64,000 nucleotides of DNA, taken from Onchocerca volvulus (taxonomy: Eukaryota > Nematoda > Chromadorea > Rhabditida > Onchocercidae). The number at the start of each line of letters is the position of its first letter. The stretch's first letter is position 1. This document shows positions 1 through 12,192 of the stretch, piece by piece. The position numbers were made by a program, and so were the translations under genes. The notes under the pieces were generated by a model. That model ran no database searches, was not told where the DNA came from, and worked only from the letters and a program-made list of their open reading frames with translations. The stretch lies in contig HG738139.1 in assembly GCA_000499405.2 (NCBI GenBank), positions 15,414,858-15,478,857 of the forward strand, written 5' to 3'.

Positions 1-1095
1 AATGACGAATAAATGGATGAAAAAATATCAATTCAATATGATTAGTAAAACTATTTCTATTCAAATTAAAGAATTAAATTTTTTCAAAAATTTTATGTCT
101 CTATTGTTTTTAATTAGAAATGAATCGAAATCGATACGAAATATCATGTATTATATCGATTTTTACATTTCAATGAAATTAAATTTGACAAATATCTAGT
201 AAATGAACATGAATGAAGCGTTATGCAATTATTTTCTCGGTTCGATTTCATTTATACAAAATCCTAATTTAAATACTCCATAAAAAATTGAATAATTAAT
301 AATTTGAAAAGAATAAATGGAATTTTGATACAAATTCATTTCTTTCTTATCTTTTGCATTATTTAACAACTACATATGCAGTTTGATTGCGCGCATAATG
401 ATATCACAATTATCAGTTAAATCGAATTCCTTCCCTAAAGATATTTCATTTTTCTTTTTTTTTTTTACATATTTATTTTGATATCATAAATTTTATTACA
501 AAAAAAAGAGAGAAAAAAAATGCAATAAAAATTTTTCAACTATTTAACATTTACCAAACTTTTTTTTTTTTCATTCTAAAAGTGAAAATATGCTTAGTTA
601 GCATGATTTTTTGTATGATATAATTGACTTATTTGAAAACTTATTAATTAATTACGATTAAAACTCTGGAAATTCAATAATTTTTATATTTGGGGTGAAT
701 AAAAATTGAGATAAAATTACATCATTTCCCGCTTTTTTTTTTTTTAAATTATTTATAATAAAATGTTCCATAAAAAAAAATTTTTCTAATCATTTGTCAT
801 ATATGTATAAACATAATTTGTATAAACTTTGCAAGACTTTTTTTTTTCGTTTTTTTTTCATTTCCTCAAAATTTCCGAATTTTGTTCAAATAACATTTCT
901 CTTTCTTTTGCATATCTTATAATTTAGATGTAAACATTTCCTAGTAGACATCATCTTTTATTCTGTTTAAAATTACATCAATAAAATTCGAAATGATCCT
1001 TTCAAGCTATACTTTTTTTGAAGAAAAAAAAAAAAAAATGGAGAAAATGTTAGATTTTGGAATATCTTTAAAATTGAATCACTAAAGTTTCGGTC

Positions 1096-1174
<79 letters not shown>

Positions 1175-3080
1175 CAATTTTATTTCGATTAATTTGTTGG
1201 ATTAAAATGCGATTCATGGAACTTTTCCTTTTAATTTTTTTTTTTTTTTTTTGGTTCTTGGCCTTTTTCCGTTGTATAATGCTGGCCGTCTAATGAATTA
1301 AATTTATTTCAAATAAGTCTGGTACATTTTATTCTTTCTTTTTTTTTAGATTTTTATTTATCATTTATTCGAAAATTTTATATCAGCTCACCTTTTCATA
1401 TGTAATTATTCCAAAACAATGGATAAAACTAATTTTTTTTTCCGTTTTTTACATTTTTTATTTCAATTTAATTCTTTTATTTCACGGATTATTGTTAACA
1501 AATGAAGAAAAAAATTATTGTAAAAAGATTAATCACTTATTATTTTGCTAATAAATTTTTTCAAAATCAATTCAAAATTCAAAAAAAAAAAAAAATTCAA
1601 AAATGACTTAAAATGAAAAATATGCAGACAAACACTTCCACGTTTTTCACATTTTTATATATTGAAAGTATTTTTTTTCTCCGAAATTTTTTCATCCGGA
1701 GAAATTGAAACGATAAATTGAAGCTAACAGAAGCTTTAAATGGATAAACTTTCTGAGGGAATGCAAAAGTAAATAAAGCATTTTTTTTTAATTGGAAATG
1801 AATTTTTTTTGGATTTTTTTTTAGTTTCAAAATTTTCAAAACTAGTCTAACAATTGAAAACTTTGAAAAGTTAGCTTAGAACTGTAGGGAAACTATAAAT
1901 AATTTACTTACTGAATTTTCATTTCAAATTGATTAGTTTGATGACGATAGCAAAAGGAATAAATTGGAATCGTAAAGAAAAACAGAAATTTTCTTTAAAT
2001 TAAAATATTAATTGGTAGTAATTAATTTTTTGGATAAGAAACAAAATATATCTTAATAATTACATATTTTTGGCATCAAATAAGTATATTATTTCAGATT
2101 ATTTCAAATAATCAATAATTCAAAACTATAAAAGGGAACTTAGTCTTGTAGTAAAATGTAAAAATACTTTGTCATTTTAAGGATAGTTTTAATTCAATAT
2201 TTACTGAAAATAATATTGTTCTTATGATATTTAATATATAATATTTCTTTTACAAAATTCAAATTTCTGGAAATTTTTTCGAAAAAATTTAAACAAAGCA
2301 AAATTTCAAAAATCTTTTGATTGAGAAATATTTCTTAAAAAAAAAAAAATAAAATGATAGAATTTCTTTTTATTCAAATTTTTTTTATTATTTATAATTT
2401 TTTTTTCAAAAAATAAGTACCATATTATTTTATGTAATAGCAAAAATATGGGAAAGATTAAATCGATGAAAAGAATAAGTCCAAAAATATCAGAAAGATA
2501 AAATCGATAGATTATGAAAAGAATGCATAAAGTGGAAAGTTTAAAATAATGAATAATAAATTGAAAAAACAAGTATTTTAAATATTTTGAATTTTATTTT
2601 TTGTTTTCCTGTTTTACTATTTATGAATTTTCATTGAATTCATATTAATTTTGGAGTTGATTATTTTTCAATATCCTTCACCATATTTTGCAAAGAACCA
2701 GCTTGCGGTATCAATAAATCACATCCTTTGAAATTGAAATTGAAATTGAAATTGATATAGAAGTGCATTTTAAAATAAGTAATTTCATTCAAAATTAAAT
2801 TGGATGTTTTCGAATCAAATGCTTATCATTGTTAGAAATTATGATAATGATGTGAATTTGATATCAGGAAATATTTTCAATCATTATTTATTTGTATTTC
2901 GTATAGTAATTTAAAAAATAAAAAATAAGATATTTAGTAAAATCTTTCGAAGTCTAATAAGTCTTATCAATGAGAATGAAATTTGATTTTTATTGAATAT
3001 TGCTTAAGTAAACATTTTTCCATTTAGCAAAATTACGCCAACTATAATATACTTAATAATTATCATTTTATCATTATTGT
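1..3080. other. AT-rich non-coding stretch
   Basis: I see no supportable exon in this stretch. It is dominated by A and T runs, and the open frames present are short and made of Phe, Ile, Lys and Asn codons typical of chance ORFs in AT-rich DNA. The only distinct structure is the 74-base T homopolymer listed separately. Confidence 0.6.
1097..1170. repeat. Poly-T homopolymer, 74 bases
   Basis: An uninterrupted run of 74 T follows the motif CGGTCG. It could be an old retroposed poly-A tail read in reverse, but I see no recognisable element or target-site duplication beside it. Homopolymers this long are also prone to length errors in assemblies. Confidence 0.9.
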
Positions 3081-3093
3081 AAGTTGATATTAT

Positions 3094-3141
3094 GAACGCG
3101 TACGTCTTATACGTCATATTACGTCACATCACATACGTCAA
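3094..3141. promoter_or_regulatory. Cluster of ACGTC/TACGTCA motifs
   Basis: Within about 45 bases the sequence has four close copies of (T)ACGTC(A/T): GTACGTCTTA, TACGTCATA, TACGTCACA and TACGTCAAA. ACGTCA is the half-site bound by CREB/ATF-type bZIP proteins in animals. Such a cluster is conspicuous in DNA this poor in G and C. No gene begins nearby, so a regulatory role is only an inference. Confidence 0.3.
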
Positions 3142-3429
3142 ACATTTTAAGTAATAATCAAAACTGCTTAATAGATATTTAAAAAAAAATTTAGCAGAAA
3201 TATCAAATGAGAACAGAATAAAAAAAAATGCAGAGAAAATAATAAATTGCAATAGAATTTGATAAATTAAAATAAAAATGATAAAATAAAGAAAGGATCG
3301 AAGATTTAAATTAGTTAATTGTTAATTCTACTTTCACGCCAAGCAATTAATGAATGAGTTTAATGATGAAAAAGGCTAGAAATTTACGAATATTGCTATT
3401 AAAAATTTTTCAACAAAATTCACTATTTT

Positions 3430-4385
3430 ATATGATAATGTGGAAATGATTATGCTTTATGTAAAAATAAAAAGAATTCTAATATAAATTATCTGAAAAT
3501 GTCAAAATATCCATGCTGTAAAAGCATACGGAATTAATTGTTTTCAGAAGAAGAAAACACGAAATAAATCGTATTTTAGAAAGAGAAATAATTAATTATA
3601 CTAAAACAGGATGCGGAAATAACTTTACGATAGTGCGATGCGGAATTGATTGTATCATAAAATGACAAAAAAATAATTACCATTATAGAAAGATAAGGGA
3701 ATAACTATGTTATAAAAAATAATAATTTTACTATGATGAAATGCGGAATTAATAAAATTTTAGGAAAATGCGGAATTAATGGCACTTTAAGGAGATGTGC
3801 AATTAATAATACTCTAAGAGGATGCGGAATTAGTAGCACTATAAAGAGATGCGGAATTGATAGCATCATTAAAGGAAGTGCGGAACTAATAATATTGTAC
3901 GGAAATGCGGAATTGATAATATTAAAAGAGGATGCGGAATTAGTAGCATTCGAAAGAGATGCGAAATTAATAACATTATATGAAGATGTGGAAATAACTG
4001 GCATAATATGACGAAAAGAAAACGGAAAAAAAAAATGGTTGGAAAGATAAAAGAAAAAATATGTCGTAAAATGAGTCGAAAATAACTTTATTACGCAAAA
4101 ATGCGAAAAGAACTTCGCCATAATAAGAGATTAAATATGTTATAAAATGTCGCGAAAATAATTTCATTATGTACAAATGCGAAAATAACTTTACCATAGC
4201 GAAATGCGAATTTAATCGAATCGTAGAAAGATGACGAAATAATTTGTATTACGAAGAGTTGCGAAAAATAAACGTTTGCTACATGTACGAATAATATAAT
4301 TATAACTAGAAAAAGATGTGCAAATAATTTCATTGCATGAAAATGCGAAAAAGAATTTTCTATATTGAAGTTACGAAAAATAAGT
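3430..4385. repeat. Degenerate 27-bp tandem array
   Basis: The unit is close to GATGCGGAATTAATAACATT followed by about seven more bases. It is clearest from about 3735 to 4005, where ten consecutive units keep a 27-base spacing. Diverged units carrying ATGCGAAAATAA or TGCGGAAATAAC extend it on both sides to roughly 3430 and 4385. Because 27 is a multiple of three, the array keeps frames open on both strands. One plus-strand frame reads as a 9-residue repeat beginning CGI(N/S/D), which then becomes AEL. The coding appearance is best explained by the repeat period, because units diverge in all three codon positions and no splice signals frame it. Confidence 0.8.
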
Positions 4386-4387
4386 AT

Positions 4388-4488
4388 GAAGATATGTGAA
4401 AATATTTGAAAGATTAAAAAGCACTAAGAAAAGATTGAAGATATGTGAAAATATTTGAAAGATTAAAAAGCACTAAGAAAAGATTGAA
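4388..4488. repeat. 49-bp perfect tandem duplication
   Basis: A 49-base unit starting GAAGATATGTGAAAATATTT occurs twice head to tail (first copy from 4388, second from 4437), then diverges. It directly follows the 27-bp array. Its near-perfect identity indicates a recent event compared with the worn array beside it. Confidence 0.9.
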
Positions 4489-4489
4489 A

Positions 4490-7400
4490 ATACATGTCGT
4501 AAATGCTAAGTCTTACAATTTAATTATGTAACATCAACGACGATGTCCCTTTCAAAAGCAATGAAAGTAAAAAGAAACAGAAAACAAAAAATACATAAAT
4601 AACATTTGTAACAACTATTTTGCTTCGCTGTTGTCTCCATTTTTCTATTCCTCTACTTTCTGAATAATATAATTGTGTTTCTTATTATGGAATGAAAAAA
4701 TATAATAGAAAAATTTTAAGTTTTAGCATAAAATTCTCGAAATTCCTTCAATATAAGTTATCAAACTTCCCGTTTGAAAAAACAAAAAAACAAAATGAAA
4801 TGCTCATTTTTCACGACTGAATTTTATTTTTACTTTTTTTTTATAGAAAATTTTATACAAAAAGATATTTTTGCTTCGAGAAAAATGAATTCATAAAATT
4901 TTATCATATTTCAGTTTATTGCTGACACTAATCTGGTGAATTTAAATAAACGAAACAAAAATTTCTAATTTCGTTCAAGCCTATTTTAAATGGATTTAAT
5001 GCAAGATAATATTTTTCAGTATGAAAAATTGCAATTTTATGTTGTATAGTGCCTATTAAATTAAATATCCGAATAATTTTCATATTTTAATAATTTGTAA
5101 CAATTTGATGGGTAAAGGACAGAAGAAACGATAAATTCTAATTAATTAATTAATTATTAAGTCAAAAAAAAATGACCACAAATGGTTCGTTTTACTTATT
5201 TAATTAACTTGAAAAAGATTACAAAAAAAGATTTCATGTCAGTGAATGCGGATATTATCATGAATTAGTTTATAAATTCATTTGTTTAGCAATATAATGC
5301 ATTACTGATAATGATCGATTGATCGATCGTATTTTCAGAAATTTAAATAATTCTTTTTTTTTTTCAAAATAAACTTTAGAAATATGTAAATGCCAAAATA
5401 ATATTTTGTTTCATATCAATTAAATCATTACAAATATATTTTGATTACAAAATTTTAATAAAAAAATAAGTGCTCCTTTTTCATTTTGAATAATTTTTTA
5501 TCGAAATTTTAATGTTTAAGATGCTTCAATATTTATCAGCTATTTTTGTACAGTTGTATGATCTTTATCACTATCACTGATAATGATATAAATATCAGTT
5601 TTTTGTATTCAAAGAATAGTTCATATATATCAGAATTTAAGCAGACGAAATTGTATTTAAAATTTTCTGATAAAATCTAAAAACGCGAAAAAAAAAATCT
5701 TTAATTCTAAAAATAGCAACTAAAAATAGCAAATTTGCTTGAAACATCATTTCTTTATCGGATTTATTTAATTAATTTATTTTTTCCGGAAATTCTTCTT
5801 CCTTTCTTTTGCAAAACCAAAAAGATAAAAAGACGAAATATTTTGGTAGATATTTATGGCAATTAAATTACTAATGAAAAATATATTTCTGCTATACTTT
5901 TTTCGATTATTCAAAATAATTGGTTACTAAATTCCAGAAAAAAAAGTAACATAATAATCGAATTACAAAGTTAACTGAATCATTGATTTTTGACAGAAGT
6001 GAATAGTTTTTTCAGTAAAATGGAATGATTTCAAAAATTTTTTGTTAACGTAATTATTTTATACTCTGAACAATTACAATAAAATCTGGATTTGAAAAAT
6101 GTCATCATTTCTTGAAAACTTTAATCATTTGTAAATCTTAGCTAAAAAATTAGCTAAAATGATGTTATATAAAAGTATTAATTTAAAATGTTACATGCAA
6201 ATAATAAGAGAATAATGATCAATTTCATATTATTAATTAAAAATAAATTATAACACCGTATCATTTATCAAATATCAAAAATGAATTTCCAAAATGCCAC
6301 ATATTGATCGATTTTGGAAAACAAAAAGTTTGAAGCTTTCAAGTTTAATTATGTTTGACTTTTGAAAGATGCCAAACATAATTGACTTATTTTATTGAAT
6401 TATAGCCAATCATATAACCATCATAAAATCTCCTTCTTTTCAAATATTTTTGCCAATATTTGCAAGCAAAGTTGGTTAATGCCGTATTTTCGACTGATGA
6501 TTTTTGCGACGATTTCGAGAAATCCATCTATTTCCATCTTTCCCGAGATGTTTCATCAATTTTTCTCTTCCGCATATGTCGAGGGACAATTTAAAACTTG
6601 TGGCATGCAGTAAATGATATTTTAGAATTCGAATAAATGTAAACAAAATCATTTTTTTCCAAAAATTCCAGCAATTTATTAGCTTTAAAATGAATTCAAA
6701 TTCAACAGAATATTTTTAGTGGGAATAAAAATTTGAATGTGCAGAAATTATTCAAAAGATTTATATTTGATTCAGATAAATAAAAAGATAAATAAAAAAA
6801 AGCCTTAAAATTTCTGAAATTTTGATGTGAATAAAAATTTGAGCACAGAAAAAAAATTGTTCGAAAAATTTGCATTTAACTTAAAATAAAAAAAAAAAGG
6901 ACGAATTAAAAAAAAAGAGAGCATTGTATAACATTTGAAATATTGAAAATGATTGTCAACAAACATTTTAAAAGTACTTAAAGAAATTAGAAAAATCTTT
7001 CTTTCGTTAAAAAAAAAAAGATAAAAAAAATAAAAAACTTGGAAAATTATGAAATTCTTTCAAGTGCTTCATTATTTATTTAAGTATCATCTATTTTAAT
7101 TATTTTATTTCGCTTTTCTTTTCCATTTTTTCGTTAAGAAAAAATTTGTCCTTAGATATTTGAAAATATTTTTATTCAATAAATAATTTGTTTAATTTAA
7201 ATATTAATTAACAATGAAATATGCAGGAAATATATTTGTAGAAAAAAAAAATTTATTCGTAAAAGTCTAACAATCAATTTTGATTCGATTATTAGATCCT
7301 TTATTCAATTCAAATTATTGTTATGTGCTTAAAAAATATCGCGAGAAAATGTTTATGTGCATTTTCAAACTTTTCATTTTTAATAAAAATTAATTTAATA

Positions 7401-7766
7401 TTTCAATAATTGAATAATAATAGTAGTGATAGCCTTGGATCGATTGTTATTTTGGAAGAAAGCTAAATATTGATTGGTTTAAAATTGATTAAATAACATA
7501 AATTTTTATTCATTTAAAATAAAATTTGAAAAAAACAGACAGATCAATATATATGATGCTGTTTATCTGTCTTTAGTTCTTCATTTCAAATATTCGAAAT
7601 AATTAAAAACAACGAATGATTTATATGTTTTGAAAAACGGATGAATGCATCCATCTCAAGTCGTATTTTTGCGAATAACTTGTTGAAAATTTTTCATTGG
7701 CAAAGTGCTTCAAAGTTGTAGGTGTGAATTGAAAATAAAACTTCTCGAAATGATTGAAAAACAGAT
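4490..7766. other. AT-rich non-coding stretch
   Basis: No exon with credible splice signals or codon use was found. An open frame around 6395-6613 is somewhat richer in G and C, but it starts without a start codon and lacks matching splice sites. Otherwise I see only A/T runs and short direct repeats. Confidence 0.55.
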
Positions 7767-7861
7767 GCACAAACACACACATACACCCACATACACACAT
7801 ACATACATACTACATACACATACATACACACATACATACATACACACACATACATACATAC
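7767..7861. repeat. CA/CATA microsatellite
   Basis: About 95 bases of alternating (CA)n and (CATA)n with a single interruption (ACTACAT). The open frames across it, Thr/His/Tyr-rich on one strand and Cys/Val/Tyr-rich on the other, come from the simple repeat. Confidence 0.95.
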
Positions 7862-7933
7862 AAAAATATTTCAACGAAGTTGGCTGGTATAAAGCAGACT
7901 TTATTCTTTGTAAACAAATTCTAAGCAAACGTT

Positions 7934-7951
7934 TACGTCAGATCTGACGTA
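7934..7951. promoter_or_regulatory. 18-bp perfect palindrome TACGTCAGATCTGACGTA
   Basis: Two TACGTCA half-sites face each other around a GATC centre, giving a perfect inverted repeat. The half-sites match the motif clustered near 3.1 kb and 37.9 kb. This suggests a binding site for a dimeric bZIP-like factor, but there is no adjacent gene to assign it to. Confidence 0.35.
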
Positions 7952-9600
7952 TTTCTGTTAAAAATTGAAGAGAGCTTGTTTAGATTGAGTAATTTTCGAA
8001 GATCAGATAGTTTGATCATCTTAGACGAATCGTTAATTTAGTAATTTTAGAAGGTTAGACGATTTGTTGATCCTGGAAGGTTAGATTTTGAAAGAATGTG
8101 AATTTTGAAAATTGTGAAATTGGTTGCTTTTTAAATTTTAGTTTTCATTTTTGATAAATTAATTTGCTGCTCAATGATCGGATTGCTTCATTTTCTTCAA
8201 TTGTCTTTTGATATTTATTGACCTTTCGATTTCTTTGTTGACCTCTGTATTCATGACAAATGACAACTTAGTTACATATCAATTGACATTGAAATATTCC
8301 GATATATGTTGTTTGAAGATTTTGAAAAAAAAAAAAAAGTCTTGAAAATGTTTTAGATTAATATTTTCCTTTGATGTGAGTAATTATTAGATTTTAAATA
8401 GGAATTGAGAATTTAATTAGCTAATAAGTTGAATACAATTTAAGCTGTAAAATATTTCGGGAAAATTTCATTACTTTTTATGTTAGCAATATTTTTGAAT
8501 TATTTTTTTGACGCGAATAATACAATGATTACAATCATTTGTATAGTTTTCTTGGCAAACTTTACAGAAACTTTAATTTAAAACTTTTCAAATACTTTCA
8601 TTTCTTCATTTTGATGTCATTTGATCTTCTACATTCAACTGTACTTATTTTCAAATTTCCGGTTTTGAATAAATATCTCAAATTTCAATATTTTCAAAAT
8701 TTTGATGTTAGAAAATAAGATGGAAGAAATTACACAAAAATAGGAGCGATTTATCCTCTAATTCAATGTTTACTTTTCTTAAATCTGAAATTAAATTCAA
8801 TATCAAAATTAAACTATTAATTTAAAAAAGAATGTTCTTTTACTCAAAAAACTATTTTTCATCCACTTTTTGTTGCATCTAATTCTGAAATAAATATCAT
8901 CATCATTTTCATTTTTCTAGTTCATCATACATTTATTTGATACTCAACTTTGTTAACTTGTCTAAAATACTAATGATCTTTAAAAATTTAATTTTACCTG
9001 ATTTTTGATTTTTATTTCTTCTATGAAATATTTTGGTCTCTGCATACTTATCGTCCTAATTCCAATTTCTAGTACACAAACTTTTTTTTTCTATTTTTTC
9101 ATTATATTCTTACGTTTTCTAGAAAAAAACAAAAAAAAACAAAAAATAAACAACAAGTATTGAAATAATGCAACTTTTTTTTAAAAAAAACAAAAAATTT
9201 GAGAGAAAAAAAAGAATATTATATTTCATTATCTTCGTCTAATGATTAGATAATAAATAAATCATTTTTTTTTTTTGTTTTAGAAAAATCAATGAAATAA
9301 TGAAATGTTGGTAGTGATATTATATTTTATGATATTGATTAGATCACACTTCTTCAACTTCTCTTTCGTTTTCTATCGATTTTTTGCTGACTAATCGATA
9401 ACGGATAAAGTTGATGAATGTTGGATGATAAACATCGGAAAGCTAATTAGCAGAAAAAAAAAAATTTGCTTTTCACAACTATTATAAGAATTTTATATCA
9501 GATAATGAGCTATTATTAGTATTATTTGACTAATTAATTGGTTGACCAATTAATTTGCCCATTTATTTGCTTAATTATGATTTACTTATTATTTACTTAT

Positions 9601-9653
<53 letters not shown>

Positions 9654-12192
9654 TCTTCTTATGAAAATCACTAATCCCAATGATTAGCTAGTATATATTA
9701 GCATTGTTTATTTATTTATTTGCTTATTTGTTTGTTTATCATCATTATTGTCACTATTATTATCATTATTAATATTACTAATTATTAATTAGTATCTGTT
9801 CATTATTACTAATTATTAATTAGTATTTGTTCATATCATAAATTTTATTTGCTTATTATTTGCCCACCTATCTATTTAATTATTCATTAATTTGTATCGT
9901 TATATGCTTCTTAGATTGTTATTAAATATCAACTATTATTTAATTCTATTAATTTTTACAATAAAACCCATACTTGAAATGATATTTGTTTTATTTATAC
10001 TTAAGATGACTAATATTTACTAATTACTTCCTGACCATTAGCTAAATTAATTCTTGTTAGAATTCCAAATCATTTAATTTCTTCAAAATATACTTCTAAA
10101 ACTTTCTTTTTCTTTTCTTTCCTCTCATTTGTCGCTTAAATTTTATATTTATCATTTTTCAAATTTCATTTTTCTATTTTTAATCTTAAATACATGGGAA
10201 GTGAGTGAATTTATGTATAAATTTTAGTGCATTAAAAAAGCTCCAATTTTTTTTTTCGCTTACTAAATCCATTTTTGTATGATATACTAACATAAATTTT
10301 TCCTTATAGGCAAAAAAGATATGAAATTATTTTAATTCGAATTTTAGTTAATTTATAATAGATTGAAAAATTTATATTTACAAATGTATTTGTATAAATT
10401 ATTTACATATATAATTTAAAGTGATTGTTGTAATAAAAAGTTAGCCATTTTTGAAATCAACATTTTTTAATTTTTTTTTTCCAAAAATTTCCAAGTGATA
10501 ATTTTTAGAGAGAAAGTTGATTTTTTCATTTTTTTTTCAAATAAAATTAAATTGACCAATAACAATATTTTTATTAGAGGGCTTTACTATTTTCTCAAAA
10601 AATTCCAAAAGATTTTGTGCAATTAAGTTTGTATAAAAAAATGAAACAGACTGCATTACTTTAAAATATCGTTAAAACTTGTTGCAGCGAAGCAGTTGTC
10701 AGCAAAACGTAAATTTCAAATTTTATTATTTCTTTTTTTTTTCTTTGAAAATATAAAGTTTTAAATTCCATTAGTTAGTGGATTCGTCAGGACATCAATT
10801 ATACGTCAAGATAATTTACTTCTAATTTTTATATGAACTATACGTCAAGATAATTTACTTGTAATTTGAATATGTAATATGTTGAAAACAATTTTAATCT
10901 TTTGCAGATATTTTTAACTTTTTAGAAAATGATAAAAATGTTATCAAATTTGTTTTGTTTGATTTATCTATTTGATTGAAATTATTATTATGACACTTAT
11001 TTATGATTAAAATTTTTGAATATTTAATATCACTTCAAGTAAAACAACTTTTTCATCAATTAATTCCTTAATTAGTTTTGCATGATAATTTGTTCTACGG
11101 AAATTGTAAAGTTTATATGGCAAAGTTGCATCTAAAAAACATTACCGCTTGATTTATGATGTTTATTTTATACAATCACCTGCTGAAATTGTTATTGTAT
11201 TTTTCGTACTCATTAATTTAATTGAATTTTTAATTAAAATTGTTAAACATTAATTAGAACTATTGTTTAGCAAAATACAATAACTTCAATGAACATTTGT
11301 GTCAATTTTTTTTTTTATTACGTATTGAATTCATAATTTAAACTTTTTTCCAAGAAATTTGTATTATTCAAAAAGTCAAAATTTCTTGCTTTTTTTCAAG
11401 CTTTAATTGTAAAAGTTATCATTTGGAATTGAATTATGAATAATAATTTCGAAAATTTTTTCTAGTTTGATGAATTCTATTCGATAAATATGAACCGTTA
11501 TTTAAAACAAAAAACGAATTAGGTAAAAATATTGCCAAATTTCAATTTACTATAATTGAGATTACTGTCTTTTTTTTTTTGACTAATTCAATCGAAACTT
11601 ATAAAATCTTTTTTTCTTACCATTTTAGTCGTTTTAATCATTTTAGATGGAAAATTTTAATTTTCAGTATTTTAATGATTAGTTATCTTGAATTGAAGTC
11701 TGCTAATATTTTTTGCGTATTATCATGTTCAGATTTGGATACTCATATTTTTTAAAATCAAATTTTATTCATTATTTCAAAATCATTGTAGTTTATCTTT
11801 TATTTCTTATATTTGTTTTACATATTTATATGTATAATAAACAAACTTCAAGATAACTTATCATTAAAATACTGAAAATTTATATATATTATCGCTTCTA
11901 AGTTTTGTTTTTTTTCTTCCGTTTGTTTTTTCAAAAATTTCATAATATTTTTACGTCGCAACAATGAGAATTTTTTAAGGTTTAATTTTAACTGGCGAAA
12001 ATTATAAAATGCATATGATTAATAAACATTTTATCATTCATGTTATGTATAATTTCAGCTTAAATCAAATTTACGACATTTTCCCGTGTGTATGTTTTCG
12101 CATAGTATTTAAGGCCGCAATTTACCAAACGAAATTATATTCCGGCCGGCTAATAATTATTTCTATTAATTGATTAATATTGAACAGCAATA
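7952..12192. other. AT-rich non-coding stretch with simple repeats
   Basis: No exon is supportable here. Contents: an (ATT)n microsatellite at about 9608-9652; a 31-bp direct repeat (ATTACTAATTATTAATTAGT and following bases) at 9774 and 9805; and a pair of TATACGTCAAGATAATTTAC repeats about 49 bases apart near 10800 and 10849. The last part lies upstream of the Tyr/Arg-rich gene and may hold its promoter. I see no clear core-promoter motif. Confidence 0.5.
9608..9652. repeat. (ATT)n microsatellite
   Basis: About fourteen uninterrupted ATT triplets inside a looser TTATTTA-rich stretch. Confidence 0.9.

Noticed and set aside
3705..4333. Several overlapping long frames on both strands, Phe/Ser/Ile-rich on minus and Cys-Gly-Ile repeats on plus
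   Set aside because: They coincide exactly with the 27-bp array, whose period is a multiple of three and therefore leaves frames open; no splice or start context supports a gene.
6395..6613. Open frame with slightly higher GC and some plausible residues
   Set aside because: It starts without an ATG, and I find no in-phase splice signals or partner exons; both strands were considered and the minus frame is broken by stops.
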